The position numbers were made by a program, and so were the translations under genes. A stretch of 64,000 nucleotides of DNA from Blastomussa wellsi (Eukaryota; Cnidaria; Anthozoa; Scleractinia; Plerogyridae): assembly GCA_947652115.1 (NCBI GenBank), contig OX393570.1, positions 2,259,452 to 2,323,451 on the forward strand. The letters run 5' to 3'. Of the stretch, positions 34,434 through 49,400 are shown one piece after another (positions within the stretch are counted from its first letter, which is position 1; each line of letters starts with the position of its first letter). The notes beneath the pieces were generated by a model, which saw only the letters and a program-made list of their open reading frames with translations, made no database searches and was not told the origin of the DNA.

Positions 34434-37400
34434 ATGTCTACTATGATCAACGGGCAGTTGATTCTGGAAGAAGAGTATGACGAAAACTACCAACCCACAG
34501 AACAAGGTAAGCTTTCAAAAGTTTTTGTTCACGAAGGGTTTTAGTCAATGAAATAAATGGCTTGTAATATTTGTGTCTTCTTTGAATACGTTTTAACTTA
34601 TTGATATTATTTAATATGACTGTGAAGAGCGCATTCAATCCATGGATCACGAACTGAAGAGCCGATCTTCAAAATGCAATGAGTCAATAATAGCTGTTTT
34701 CAGCCGACCCCTAAGCTAAAAAATTGTACGACATAAAATACTGAAGATTGTTTTGGATCCTTAATAAAGATAGCTTAGATAGTCTTCCTTGAGTCTTCTT
34801 TTTAGTGCATGTAGTAAAACTCTGATATTTTATACCAATTTATTGATTAAACCAAATAAATATATTGCAGTTGTAATTGGACACCCATACCAATTGGACC
34901 CAAGTGCCCAATCAGGATTCTCTTGATTCTTGATAATATAGTTATATGTGTATTCATATACATGTATTCATTTACTGTAACGACGTTAGCACCCAAAATT
35001 TTTTAATCTTTTAGTAAAATAGGGCCATTCCATTTTATATGTATATCCACCAAACCCAATTTTTCAATTTTGTGTTCAATAAGGCTCGATTAAGATACCG
35101 AACAGTTCGATTGGCAATGTAGGGATTCTGGCTTTTAGTCAGGATTCGAAAAGTGGCCGTCCAAAATGTGCTATGGGGCCTGCTAAAATGAACAATTTAT
35201 AAAGCAGCATATGGAAAATAAAACAATTTTCTTTAAAAAGTGTCTGTCCACTGGATGCCTGGATGGTCATTTGGCTAAAAGCCTGTTGGGATTTAATGTA
35301 GCAGGATGTTAAGGCTTGAAAGAGCTGCCCTTGCATGCAACTTTTGTCGTTATTCCAGGGTCCATAATGTTTGTTCTGGAAATTTTTCTCTGCAGAGATA
35401 TTTGAATATGCACATTCCATTGGTATAGACCCTGTCAGAGAAAAGGATCTTCTGTTTATTGCACGTGAAGGTATTGTTGCTCCCTTACCACCTGATTGGA
35501 AACCTTGGTGAGTAATATAAAACATGTGTATTTTGGAACCCTATCATTGTGATATGGCTGGACTTTGATGTTGAGTCACAAATACTGTACATATACATGT
35601 AGATGTGCTGAGAAAACTATATGAGATAAAATATTATTGATATTGCCTATTTAGAAAGGTGTTTTAGAAGTTCAACTGTACTTGTATTTATACAACTGCA
35701 ACATTACATTTAACATGTATTGTATTTTATAACACATTAAAAATGCAATAAATACATGTACAGTTGAACTTCTCCTGACAGACGCCTCTTTAATTTATGC
35801 AATTTATTTTCCTCTATAATGCAGACCCGCTCTAACACGGACATTCTCTCATTTCTCTGCTCCTACATATAAATTTACATTAACCTCTTTGTTAATTAGA
35901 CACTCCTGACTGGTGATCGGCTGGTGATAGTTTGCTTGCAGTATGTATAATTTCCTGTTCAAAGTTATGCAAATATCAAAGCTTTATTCCCTTACTTTCA
36001 ACTGGAGATTTGAAAATTTGAATTAAGGTTTGTAAGATATAAAATGTTTCTGATAGACAGCATCTTGATCTGAAAATACCAAAACCTTTTTTGGTCAAGA
36101 TGATATTTTTGGGTTAGGCTGATACCTTAATGCTTTTCTAAATTTTGATACAGTTAAAAGGCTCTGAAAAGTGTCGGCCTGTTTTAAGTTCCTGAACTCT
36201 TTTAAAAGCCTGTTTTTACATGTATTAAAGTTCCATTTTTGGTTATCAAAAAATATCAATCCAGAAAAAAGGTTGCATTTTATCTGACTTATTGTGTATG
36301 AAGCTGTAGAGAGGATAGCTAAGTTGGTACAGCACCAGACTACAGTGCGAGCCCCATACTGGTTACACTCGGGGGCATCTGCAAATAGTCTTCTCGGATA
36401 AGGACAATAAACCGTATGCCCCGTCCAAAACCTTACTATGTCTGGACTGGTGAGTGTCCCCGTGTTGAGTCAAACTAAGCCGCAGGCTCCACTCCTGGGG
36501 ACACTAAAGAACCCACACGCTTATCGCAAAGAGTAGGGCATGGAGTCTCAGTGTTGTGGTCTGGTCAAAATATATGATGTAATAAAAATGTGAGTGTTGT
36601 CAGCAGGTCCACATCAGCAAGATTGCTGCCTCTACAAGCTTGCTTAAACAAAAACAGAAAAAAAAATCAAACTTAATTTTATCTTTTATGCATTACTTTT
36701 CAGTCAAGATGCTACTGGAGACATTTACTACTTTAATTTTCAAACTGGTGACAGTGTGTGGGACCATCCGTGCGATGAATATTATAGAAGCATGGTTCTT
36801 GAGGAGAGACGAAGAAGAAGTGCCACGGGTACCTCAACAAAGAAAGAAAACAAGAAGAAAGATAAAAAGGATGGTGGAAAAAAAATAAAGACGCTAGAGG
36901 GACCGAGTAAGCAGAAGGTGAGTTCTGAATGATGTTTAAATTTAATGTCAGTTACTGACCAACCTCGTCCCCAGGGCCACCCATGTGGTACTCATGACGA
37001 ATGGCCCTGGTACAGGCTGCAAAAATCTACAGGAATCCTGAAGATTGCCTCGTTTTCAAGTTGTGTTCGAGGTGGGGCATGGGACCCAATTCTTGTTGCA
37101 AACATGCGTTTCTTGTCGCAGCAATGCGATAGTTTACAAAGATTTGGAAGTGGTGACAGCTGTACAAGTTTTCCCGTGAGTTCTGTCAACTGGTTCCCTC
37201 ATTATCAATATTTCAGCTAAAGCTTTCAAAGCGCAGTTGCAAAGGCTGATTGTGTTAGCTCTAGCTTGTGCACAAAGCTTTCTAATAATACTCTCGTCAT
37301 TTGCGCGTGCGCATGGATTTAACGAATTGTTTTTGATTGCTTTTTTCTTCAATAGTCTGAGTGCAAAGACCATATAAGTCCACCCTGAAATTGTCTTTTC

Positions 37401-40400
37401 ACTACCAACAATTTTGAGCGCCAAAAAATCAAGGGAAGTTTAGATGGTCCAAGAGTTTTGTGATTTTATATTTCACTTTGCATGAGCTGACGCGTGATGC
37501 GACCTTGACCGCAGTCGACATCGTCAGATTGTCGTCATGGCTGCGCCATAAGTTCAAAATGTGCGCCAATCAAATGCAAGATTATATTCGACATATAAAT
37601 AAACCAATCATATCGCTCGATAAAACAGCCTGCACCAGGGCCATTCGTCGTGAGTACCACGCGGGTGGCCCTGGGGACAAGGTTGGTTACGGACAGTATT
37701 ACATGTAATGGAGTCAACTTGTGGAGATGCAATGGCTCATCAGACCAGTGCTTTAATATCTCCGGTTTCCGTAGCATGAAGCAACTACGAGTATTTCTAC
37801 TCCCCCTGGATGGGATGGGATGCTAGTCCATTGCAGAGTTACCCCTCAGCAGTAAATTCGCCGTTACCCATTTATACACCTGGGTGGAGAGAGGCACTGT
37901 GAGAGTAAAGTGTCTTGCCCAAGAAGGGAGGGAGGGAGATGCAATGGTCTATGGTAAAATTCTGTGAACTAGACTCAGGATTGAACAGGGCTTGAAAAAG
38001 CCATCTGGTCATCTAGGGTAAGTACTGTAGCTTTTAGAGATTTAAGTAAACCTCAAATTTTTTTCTTTCTGTGTGTTGTTGTACCAGGTCATATTTTGAA
38101 ACAGAGGTAATAGTAACTGTTATAAATAGACATCTTGGAAGTCAGAATTTACCCACTGAACCCATAAATATGAAAGATTTCTGTTTTACTCAAGCCAGGC
38201 ATTGGGTGTTGTTTTGCAAGCTAATTTGCACTGTAATTCCTTTTTTCATGCTTTGTTTCTTGTGTTTTTGCAGTCTGTCAGCCCTGGTTTGGCACCACTT
38301 AAAGGTGAAGGTTCTTTGGCTCCTTTAAGAGATTCATCTCCTAGACGGACACTTGGTAGCTCCCTCGGAGACAACTCTGCAGCAGGAGGGACCCTTGGTG
38401 GAACACCTTTTGGAACAGGACCTCTTGGAGGGGGCTCTTTAGGAAGGGGCTCTTTAGGAGGAGCCTCTTTAGGAGGAGCATCTTTAGGAGGAGGCTCTCT
38501 TGGAGGTTCTTTGGGAAAGAGTTCCTTAGGTGCAGGGTCTGTAGGAGGGCTTGGATCTGGGGGAAGATTGTCAAGTGCTGAGAGACACATGGATCCCTTT
38601 CAACAGGCTCCTCTTGGTGTAATCAAGGAGCCTCCTGGGGTAGGTCAATCAGTACTCTTAAAAAGTTTACGAACCTTTCATACAATGGGCACCTCTCCAC
38701 AATTCAGTAATACATTACCATTAATAATATATTAATATCAAAAAGCACTGCATGAAAAAATGTCTGTTTCAGTGTAACTGTACAAAGATTGGCCATACAG
38801 ACAGTGCATTGTACAGTGCAGGTGGATGTTCTACACATACTTTTCAGGGATTTCCAAAAATAATAATTTGTTGAAGCAAAGGTCATTCAATTGTTTCCTG
38901 TCATATTATGTATTTTGAACATTTCTGAAGATTTCCAAGGGAAATACAAAGATCTTTTGACCATATCCTGATTGCACTTTATTCCAAATTCAATCACAAA
39001 CCAATCTATGACTATGAAAAATGGTGACAAATGCTAGGAAAGTCCAATTGGTGGACTATAATCTATGTGATGCTTTCATGAACTTGAACACCTGAACTTT
39101 TGTATACATTTTGTATAGCTGTCCAATGAGCACTCATCATGTACTAAATAAAAAGGATTTATAGTTTTTTTTAGGTGCTAAGACACTTTAGAATCCTTTT
39201 GTCTGCATGAAGAGGTCCCATTGGATAATCAGAGAAAAATGTTTAAAGTGTTCATTGTTCTAGTGTCTTCACTGTAAGCCTGAGTGATTGTCATTTCTCA
39301 TTCCCTTATATTGATTGTCATAACCTGAAACATAGCGAAATAAAAATCAAACTGATTTCAAAAATTTTAGACCAAGGAAGCATTTAAACTACAAGTTGCA
39401 TGTACACACATTGTGTATATTTAAATGTCCACTCAATAGATGCTAAGGATTTGAAGTACAATGTACCTGAAACATGGAAATGCTTGAACATGTTTTTCAC
39501 TCATTAAATCACAGTGCATTTTTCTGTTTGTTCTACAAAGAAGTTTTCATCAAATCGAGAGAAAGTAGTCGGAGGAGTCAATGATGCAAGTGGAACGATA
39601 ACGCTAAGCACTGGTTTGGGAGACAACATAAATCTGAACTTCATGGCTGACCTTTCAGATGACGAGGAAGGACAGGTATTTTGATTTTGATTGTGATCAG
39701 TTTTCCTCGCCATAAAATCTGTAAAACTTGCACTCTTTCTCTGCCAACCAGATAAACTGAGAAAACCACAAAATATTGAAAACGTCATGTCAGCTTTTAT
39801 TGTCATCTGATGTAATAGTCACACACTAGCGGCTGGTCTGCAGACAACAATGTCAGAAACACCATCTGCTTGTCATGATGAAAAGTACCACACAGAAGTA
39901 CTGCTCAATAGCTTTCAGTTGAATTGTTTCACAACTTACATTAGAACCACCTTGTACAATGTAATAAACAGCACCACATGAAAGTACTACTCAATAGCTT
40001 TCATTTGAGTGGTTACCCACAGACTTAAAAGTTAAAACCACCTTGTACAGCATAATAAACAGTATACCTACAATGTACCTACAGTTTACCTCCAGAAGTT
40101 AGCACATTCAAAAGCACTGAGCACTCAATAGCTTTTAATAAATGGTCACACTCAAAGGGTTTATCCACAGGACTAAGAAATTCTCAAATTTTTTCCAGAA
40201 CGATTTTGGAAGACCAACTATTGACCTTGGTGTACATGATATTGCGGCACTTGGCTATGAGGTTAATACAAAAGTTACTTTTAGCTTCTAAATAAAAATT
40301 TACTTAGTAAAGTGCTCCTCCAGGATAATACGAAAGATTGAATGTTATTAAAAAATTAATACAAAATATTATCATTTGTTTCTCAAAGTCTTACCTATGA

Positions 40401-43400
40401 CCACCTTTTCAAGATGAATTACTTCTTTCTTCAAGAAAAAATAATGTTCAGATCTGACCTTGAGTATTTTCAAGCTTGCATATTCAAGAACTCTTTGTTC
40501 TTGATCTTTGAGACTCGATGTACCAATCTTTGATAGTCTTGCATTTCAAAATATTTCAAGTCACTCAGGACTACCGTTGCCTTCATGAGTTGAACTTGAG
40601 CTTGTTGTGTTGAAAATTTAGCTCAAGTGGAGGATTTGTACTCAACATGTCAAGATCCAGGGGTACTCGCATTATGCATGATTGGAGGGAGGGGGGGGGG
40701 GGTGTCCAATGGAGTTTCATATTGCAAAACCAATAAAATACATGAGCCTGAAATTTTAGACACGGAAAAATACATGTACCTGGCATCAAAATTTCCTGCC
40801 CAAAAAAGTACAAGGCTTAAAAATAGTTACAGACTCTTCTAATGCATGATTTTGCACATTGCTGAAAATTCGAATGAATATTTTTCTGATCCACCAATCG
40901 CAACAAAAATTTCGCTCTGAGAGCTGGCCCCAATTTAAAAATATGTGACAGATCTCTTGACCCAAAAAATACAGAACGTGTAAATTTTCAACCCCAAAAA
41001 AATGTCAGACCCCCCCCCCCCCCCCCCCCGCCAGTGTATACTGTGAGTATCCCCTGGGGTCAAGATATCAATGATATTAGAAAAGCTGAGAGTGTGTATT
41101 GGGCCTTTCAAGTTTGAAAATTCCTCTTGGTTAAAAAACCTATTTTAAATTATTTTTCTGGTTTACATGACTGTACAGTTACTGTAAGTTAGTTACTGTC
41201 ATCGACATCAGTCATGAAATGTCAGCCACTGTCGCCGACAACAGTCCTTCTCAGGGCTACCCTTGATTGGACGATCAAACAACATGATCAACTCTATAAT
41301 TATACAACCACTTATGATTGCTCAATCACTTATTTATAAATACATTATATAAATTGTAAATTTATAAATACATGTACATTGTATTCCTTTTCAGGATTCA
41401 GAAATAGAAGAAAGTTCAAATGTCAATGCTCCAGCTTCCTCTTCCTTGAGTGATGTTGACAATGGTGAAGAAGTGGTAAGCATGAGAACATTGCATGTTA
41501 ATTGTTACCTTTGGAGACCTGTTTAAATTTGTAGGGACAGTGGATACTGGAGGGGGGAGGGGTGGTTGGTGATGGTGGGGTTCCCCTAGAAAATTTTTGT
41601 GCAGGTGTGTGGTGTGCTTCTTGAAACCCTTGTCCTATAACAGACCAAACATAATTCAGTCTATACCCTTTGGCACCGCACTTATCTGTGTGGCTTATAA
41701 TTGTAATAGTGCCTTTAACTGGAGGCTGTGGGCTTTTCTTCAGTCTGGACCCTAGAGCCTTCTGGCTTGGGAGACGCAGGCATATATTATTAAGCGCATA
41801 AGCCACTCAGCCACTTTAAGGCAACAGTCCAAGTGAGTGGTTTAACTTATAAATGGTTTTATCTTCTGCCCAGGACTTTGGTATCAACAGGGCTTTGTCT
41901 GACAGGTTGGAAGGAATGAGTGCCGAGCTTCTAACTCCAGCAGCCAGTGCGACAAAGGCTGAGGTATGATACATGTATTACATGAAACTGTCAAGTACAT
42001 TGTATCACCAAACAGGAAGTCCTTTGTGTTCTTCTGTCTGTAGAACTTGAATTTCTTTGTAAAGAACTGTACAAACTGCCAAGTGATAAATTCAAATAAT
42101 GTCAACATCATGTGGCACATGTTCATGAAAGATAGAATACAGTGTACAGTCAAACTTCTGCTAAATGGACACCTCTGTAGGCAGACATCCCCTGCAAGTG
42201 GACAATAACAAAGTCAATTATTGTGAATGGTCCTGGCCTCATAGGCACAGCAAGGTAAACTCTGCCTCAGGCGAAGTTGCCCATACTGCCAGAATGTATA
42301 CTTACCATCTCTAGGGATTACCATTACCCTAGGGATTACCATTACCCTAGGGATGGGATAGTAGTCCATCCCCGGGTTATCCCCAGCATCAAATTTGCAA
42401 CCCCCCTTTTATTTTTACCCCTGGGTGCAGAGAGGTACACTGTTTTGTGAAAGGAAGGGTTTTGACCACAACCAGGGCTTGAACAAGGACCATGTGCATA
42501 TCTGGGATAAATCGTGATCAATTTACTACAAAACGAGCACCAAAGGTTTACATTCCTAGGGGGTCCAAGGGCAAGCTTGCTTGGAAAAATGTTTCGCTTT
42601 TAACTTCCTAAAGTCCCCTTTACTGGGTTTCTGAGTCATGACCAAACTATTTTCGAAATTCAACTTCAGTTGGCAGTTCACTTATAATTTTATTTATGAT
42701 GAACATTCTGACCGATTTCCTTAAAACAGTGTAAACAGGTATGGATCCGCACCTGAGGAATGCTCAATCTTAAGTGCACTAGATTTGCCTTTAAATTGAT
42801 CAAAGAATGTTGGCAAGCTGGAAATGAGAAAAGTTTAGCAGTGCACAGGGATCTTGATCATGACACCAGACATCCTTCTAACCTCATAAAGATGCTACAA
42901 TTTTAAAAATTCTAGTCCAGAGACTATTTTGACATTTTTGTCTCTTTTTTTTCAGGCCCACACAGGTGGTGTGGTTGCTGTCAGCAGCAGTTTAAGAACA
43001 ATGGCTGGAGTTAAGAGTGACATCTTGGTGCAAGACCCAGTAATGTCGAGGTAAACATTTTGAGACAAGGATCAAATAGCAAATAAGGCCTGTAGGCACT
43101 GCAATTGGTTAGATTTTTTTGCAGTGCACACACTGCAGACTTCATAATAATCTGGTCATCAACTGCTACTTTCGATGCTACTTGAGAAGTGGTTAATGTT
43201 TTAACATACACTGTCAAGCTGTAGTGTACGCAGGAAGTTTGGAGAGCATGAGAGAAGCATAAGAGATGTTTGTGACGATAGCTGAGAGCAACTCTAGCTT
43301 TATTACCAGTGGAAAAAATTATATATTAAAACCTGCACCATAATCATGGGAGGAAACCTAAAAATTTCCAGTGAAGCCCATATTTGCTTACACTATCGTT

Positions 43401-46400
43401 GTGCAATATTGAATTTTGGGCACGCTTGTTTGGCACTGAATTTGATTGCACACCTCTGCTAGCTGGGTTATAAAAGTACTTGTTCTTACGAATTGCGTAG
43501 AATTCTCATGCATGCTGTTAATTCAGTGACTCCACATGTTTATCCATTCAGTCTCCACACATGTAAGTTTTTTTTCTTTCAGTAACAAAGAAGCTGATGA
43601 AGAAACAGACAAGTCTGAGGAAGAGAGGTTACAGAGGATCAAGCTTCAGGCAGAGGCAGCAGAAAGGTGAGAGTAAAAAATAAATAATAAAATAAAATAT
43701 GTCAAGGTAGACGTGCCAACTCAGAAGAGAACTAATGGTTCACACTGGCATTGGGGAGTTGAACTTGCACCACAGATGTTACAGCGCGACGTGCCTAACT
43801 GTGACCACCCAACAAACTTTTTTGACAAGTTAGCCAATCAGAGAGCTCGAATTTGTTTGAGTTGTCCCGCCTCCTTGTTAAAAGCGTGACAGGTTTCGAG
43901 GTGGGACAGCTCAAACAAATTCGTGCTCTCTGATTGGCTAATTATAACTTGTCAAAAAACTTTGTTGGGTGGCCACAGTTAGTCGTGTAGCACTGTAAAT
44001 GATTCTCACTCATTGATAAAACTACAACAGTTTGCCTACACTGTTAATGAAAATAAATTATGGCCTAGCTCCCACAGGTGTCCTGTATCTGATATGAGAA
44101 AGCTCACAGATGCTCTTATGGGAAAACGTGGAAAGTTGAGTCACTTTCTGAAGCTTTTAAACATACAACATCATTTCTTTCCACAAAAGCAAAACCTGAG
44201 GAGTACGAAGTTCAGCTGTTTTGGGTTTCTCGGGTCTTGTTAGCGTGGTATGCTAAGGGGTGGACCATTGGAAAAGTGATGGGGGGAGGGGTGAGCAAAA
44301 AACGTAAAAAAATCGTGCAAGGGAAAAATGGTGGAGAAAATACATTAAGTATGCCAAAAAATTCATGTCAACCAAAAATACCACACCCAACAATTTTCTT
44401 AATGGTCTGTCCCTAACAAACCATGCACAAATATTTCTTTAACAATTACTCATATAGCAATATTATGTGAAATGAATTTCAATCATGTTTTATACCCTTC
44501 CACCTCGTTATGATACTAACAGTTTTCTTTCTGTTTTCATAACAGGAGAGCGACTCAACAGAAGGAACAGGAAACTACACAGAGTGAAGAACAAGAGCGG
44601 TACTTTTATACTAACTACGCATATTTTATTATTTAGCTGTAATATGAAATTGTTAATTCCCCTTACTGGTTGATGAATTTTAGTTATGAGAATTTGGAGT
44701 TATAACACGATTTTTCCAATTAAAGTAACTGGAAATTTAACAAGCCTGAATAAAATTCAGGGCTTCAACGGGACTCCACCCAGTGACCTCCGTGAATGTT
44801 CTACCAACTGAGCTATGAAGCCACACATTGGGAGCGAAGTCAATTTTTGAGTTCATACTTTCCCTTTAGGAGAGTGGAATCATTACATCATTTGATGTAA
44901 AATATACTGACGAAATGTTTTTTTAAATTCTGATGTAAACTGCGGATTTAGATGTAAGTACTGAGAAATGATCATCGCAGTGAATTTTCCAATTTTTGGC
45001 ATGTTACTCGGCACTCAGGCTTCTTTTCCAATTGCTTCAGTAAATTGGAAAATTCGCTGCGAGGATAATTTCTCACTTACAGCTGCAGTTCGTAAGAATC
45101 ATTTTATATTTACATCACATCTTGCTTGCCTTTAGATTTGCAAGAGAAGCCGCCAAAGCCATCGAAGACATGCGGAAAGCCACAGAAAAAGAACTGAACG
45201 AGGCAAAGCAGAAGCTACAGCAAGAAAAGGAAGACGCATTGAAGAAGCTTAAGGAGCAATATCAAAAGGAACAAGACAGCGAGGAACAACGGCTAACCGA
45301 GGAACACGAAGCTGTCATGAAAACTCTCGGAGAGAAAGCCCGAGAGGATGCATTAGAAGAGGAAGCCATGCTTCAGGAGGGAAAGCAGGACGCCATGAGG
45401 AAATTAAAACAACAGTTACAAAGGGAACAGGAACAAGAAGAAACTGAGTTAAGAAAGAAGAAGGACGAGGCCTTGAAACTGCTTAAGGAGGAACTTGAGG
45501 AGCTGGAAGAAGAGGAGAATGACAAGATGGCGGATGAACGTGAAAAAGCCTCGAGAAAACTGCGTGAAACGTTTGCTGCTGAGATGGAAGAAAAGAAAAA
45601 TAAAATGAAAGAGGAACAGAGTGAGGCTATAGAGGAGTTGAGGGAGAAACTAGATAAGGAGAAAGAGATGGTAAGTGAGAATTATAAGTCACATTCGTTG
45701 TCTTCATAAGAAGCTACATGACCGCTTAAAGTTACCACCCTCTCAATCTCGCGAGACGGGATTCTTGTCTCGAGAGATGAGAGTCTCCACTCGAGAAACG
45801 AGACACTCGTCTCGCGAGACGCTTCAAAAACTGTAAGTACAAGTACACGTCTCTGCTACATGTTTGCGGCAGTTTCTCGTTTATTAACAACCACATAATT
45901 AATCGACAACCTCTTCTCACATTCACTTCTGTTAGGCCTTGGAGGAACTACAACAAGACAACGAGTACGAACTCCAGCAATTGAAAACAGAATTAATCGA
46001 GAAACACGAAAAGACTTTGCAAGAACTAAAGAGTGAGCTGGAAGGAGCACAGAATAACGAGTTAGCTGCAGCCAGGAGGTCCGCAGTAGAGTCTAGAGCT
46101 AACTTTACCATGAGCATGGACTCATTGGATGTCGAGGTAATATACTGTAAATTCTCCTTAGTGTTAGGATTAGAAAAATTTGATGATGTGTATCAACATA
46201 TAAATTCTCCTAAGTGGTCTTGTAGTACTATTTAGGAGAATTCGCATCTGCAATATGTTACTTTGTTCCCTTAATGGCATACCTCCTTTGGTGTTAAAGC
46301 TTTTAGGGAAATGTATTCATCCTTGCTTACTAGTGCAGTTATTTTTTCTTTATTAAAATGTCAAGGCACAGCAGGACTTTTCAAGAAAGAAAAAGGAGCT

Positions 46401-49400
46401 AGAAGAAAAGAATGAGGGGCAATTAGTAAGTCAAATGAATGTTAAATCTAATCCTCGTTAACTTGGGTATGCTGACTATGGAAAAGGCTTTTGTCTTTTC
46501 ATTTCAGAAACTTAGTATTGCAGTAAGTCACCCCCGAAAACCCTCTTATTAATTATTTTCTCTTGCAGGAGTCGTTGCAAAATGAATATGAGAAGAAAAT
46601 GTATAAATTAAAACAAGATTGGAAGGAAAAGGTAAACTATTAAATTGCTTGTGTTAATAGCTGTCACGTCAAATAAAAACCAAATAAAGTAAGGCTGATC
46701 GTCGCGTTCAATCTTCAAACGTTGCGTGACCAAATGCCGTACTTTATAGCTGCGTGTTTTCTTACATGCACTTTGCGTTTATATGTAGCTGGTTATCTGT
46801 TAGATCACAAATGGCTAATTCAGGTGAATCACTTCTCCTGTGTTTATTTAGTTTATAGCAAGTTTGAGGTGACAGTTTGGTTGCTGGCTTCTTGTTTCAA
46901 CAGGAAACGAAGGAACGATTTGACTTGAGCGAAAAATGGGAAAAGGAAAAGAGAAATCTGACAGAAGAACACAAAAAGATCATTAATAAACTTAAACAGG
47001 AGATCGAGACTGAGAAGAACAAGCTACAGAAAGAACTCGACCAAATGGTTTGCTTTATTTTTGTCTTCAATAACTGGACGCCATGGCCGAATGCTTGGGT
47101 CCGCACTAGGCTTGAAATCCTGAGGTCCTGGACTCCAGTCCTGCACAATGCTCTCGGCCATCTTGTTGGCTAACTTGCTCTGCTTGCAATGCTGTTTTTT
47201 TTTCATGCGAACTAGCTGGTTTTCAATTTGTTTTTGTGAATTACCAGGTTTTCAATAATTTAAAGCTTACCTGTCTCATAAGCAGAAGGTTCACAGCCCA
47301 CTTTTCTGTCGTTTCTCGTTGATCTTTGAACACAAGAAAAGATTCGCGAGAGATTCCGCGCTTGCTTCGCTCGCTGTTTTCTGTCGCGTTCTTTTGCGTT
47401 GAAATATAAAGAGACAAAGAGGCTGTGCACAGTTTAATGCCTGAGATCATTGCCTCCAAAAAATTTACTTTATCCTCAAACTAACAAAGGAACCTCCCAG
47501 AAGAGATAGTTTCATAAAATAACGGAATATTTTTTAACTTGGATGATGGAGTTTCTAATTTTTCATTTTCCGCCTGCTTGGATAATATTGACTTGTTAAG
47601 GAAAAAATCAATTTCGATCACTACTGTGGTTGACTTCCGATCTGAGCCTTTAGCTACCGTAATAACAATTAATTTCCTCAGATTGAGAGCTGAAAGAGAA
47701 TTTCGCTTTTCTTAAGAAAGCTATTTCATTTTCTTTGGCTGCTTAAGTCTGTGTAGTTGTACTATTTACGCCGTACTATTTAGTGTTGTAAATAATTTCT
47801 GTTTTAACCGTCAGTTTTTTCTTGTGTCGAACCGCCAGGAATCAAGAATGGCAAAGGAACGAGACAATCACCAGAAGCAGCATGAGGCACTCCAGAAAGA
47901 AGAAGACGAGCTGTCAGCACAGGTATTAAAATCATCTGTTCGTTCAAGTAATATGGTCGCGCGTTTGATCTGTTATTGATATGCTAGAAAGTCGTCTTTT
48001 TTTATTCTGGATCCATCTCATGAAAGTCATTTCCTCGTAGTCTCTATTCTGTGTTTGAAAAACTACTTGTACTTGCGAACCTTAATCTTATATATGGAAT
48101 TGATAAAGGCATGGGAAAATAAGAATTGAGGATTTTTCGGATACGCTGTGGCAAATTTGTCACAAATTTGGTTTCTTAGGAAGAAGAGAAACGTCTTAAT
48201 GCAGTACAACAAATCGTTAATTGTCACCAAGAACGTATGTTTTATTTTCCTGGTTTAGAGGCGAGAGCTGGAGGAAAATCGACTGGAGCTGGAAGAAGAG
48301 AGAAAGAGACTGATGCATCAGAGAGAGGTGCTCAAATAGTCGTTGCAGTAAACAGTGGCAGCGTCTAAGTTTTCACGCATTTTTTAAACTTCTTTGTACA
48401 TCTCGATAGTGTGGTCTTCTCAAAGCTGATAGTCGCCTCTTGGAAAATTATTTCGAAACAAATTATTTGAATGCGGCTGATATTTAATACAGGGAGCCTG
48501 CGATACTTGTTATTTTGACCAGAGGGGCTGCTACATAGATTACGTGTTCACCGCTGCGTTAGAAGGGTCACGTGATTTAATCATCTCTCTTTTCCAGGCC
48601 CTTGCTCGAGCTGGCGACCAGGAAGCAGTGGATGAGAGCCTAGCGAGGCTACAGTTAGATGAAATCAAGGCGGCCGTCTCAAACAACGAACAAGAATTAA
48701 GCAAACTAAACAGGTTTGTCAGTCTACTTTGAGATATTGAAAAAATAACGAGTGGTTATAAAAGGGTATAGGGCCATGATATTATTTTATGTTTACAGAC
48801 AAAGGAAGAACCTTGATACCGAAGTGGAGAAGCTTAACTCTTCTAAGCACGAGCTACAGCGTGACATAAGGTACGTGACATAAATATTGTGTGACTAAGA
48901 TGTGTGACTTTCCCAACTTGAGTAAAACGCTGCTCTAAATATGTTGCGAATTTTCGCTCCCCAACAGCAACCTAACCAAAAGTCTGAAAGACCTGAAAGA
49001 GAGTTGTCGTAAACAGAACGAAGAACTTCAAGATCTTTTAATTCAGCGAGAAAAACTTCAAGAAGAAATTACCACAAATGGCGAACATGAAGACACCCTG
49101 GTAAATGACGGTGGCCGGGAAAAGTCCGCGGTTTCTACACCAAATAAGGCCAGGGACGCGAGGAAAAGGACCAAAAAAGAGGAGGCTGATCTGGGTTCTG
49201 AAGATGAGGCCCTGCAAGTAGAGGACCTGGAGCCACCCGGTGTAACTGCTAATAAGGTGTGTGCTCTTTTCGTTTCACATTTACCAGAGCTTCGTCCCAT
49301 TTATCCTAACTGCTAATTGCTGAATCGTTCCCTGACCACAGGTACTCAATCGTTGAATTGTTGTTGAATCTCGGGCAGCAAGCCCAAGTATTTCCCCTTC

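Noticed and set aside
38246..38590. Minus-strand proline-rich open frame of 114 residues
   Set aside because: It is the antisense of the Gly-rich exon of the CEP164-like gene; repeated codons keep the opposite frame open.
44761..44822. Possible tRNA gene on the minus strand
   Set aside because: The acceptor stem pairs and the A box is good, but it is only 62 nt, with a D-stem mismatch and a defective T-loop. It reads as a SINE head or tRNA relic.
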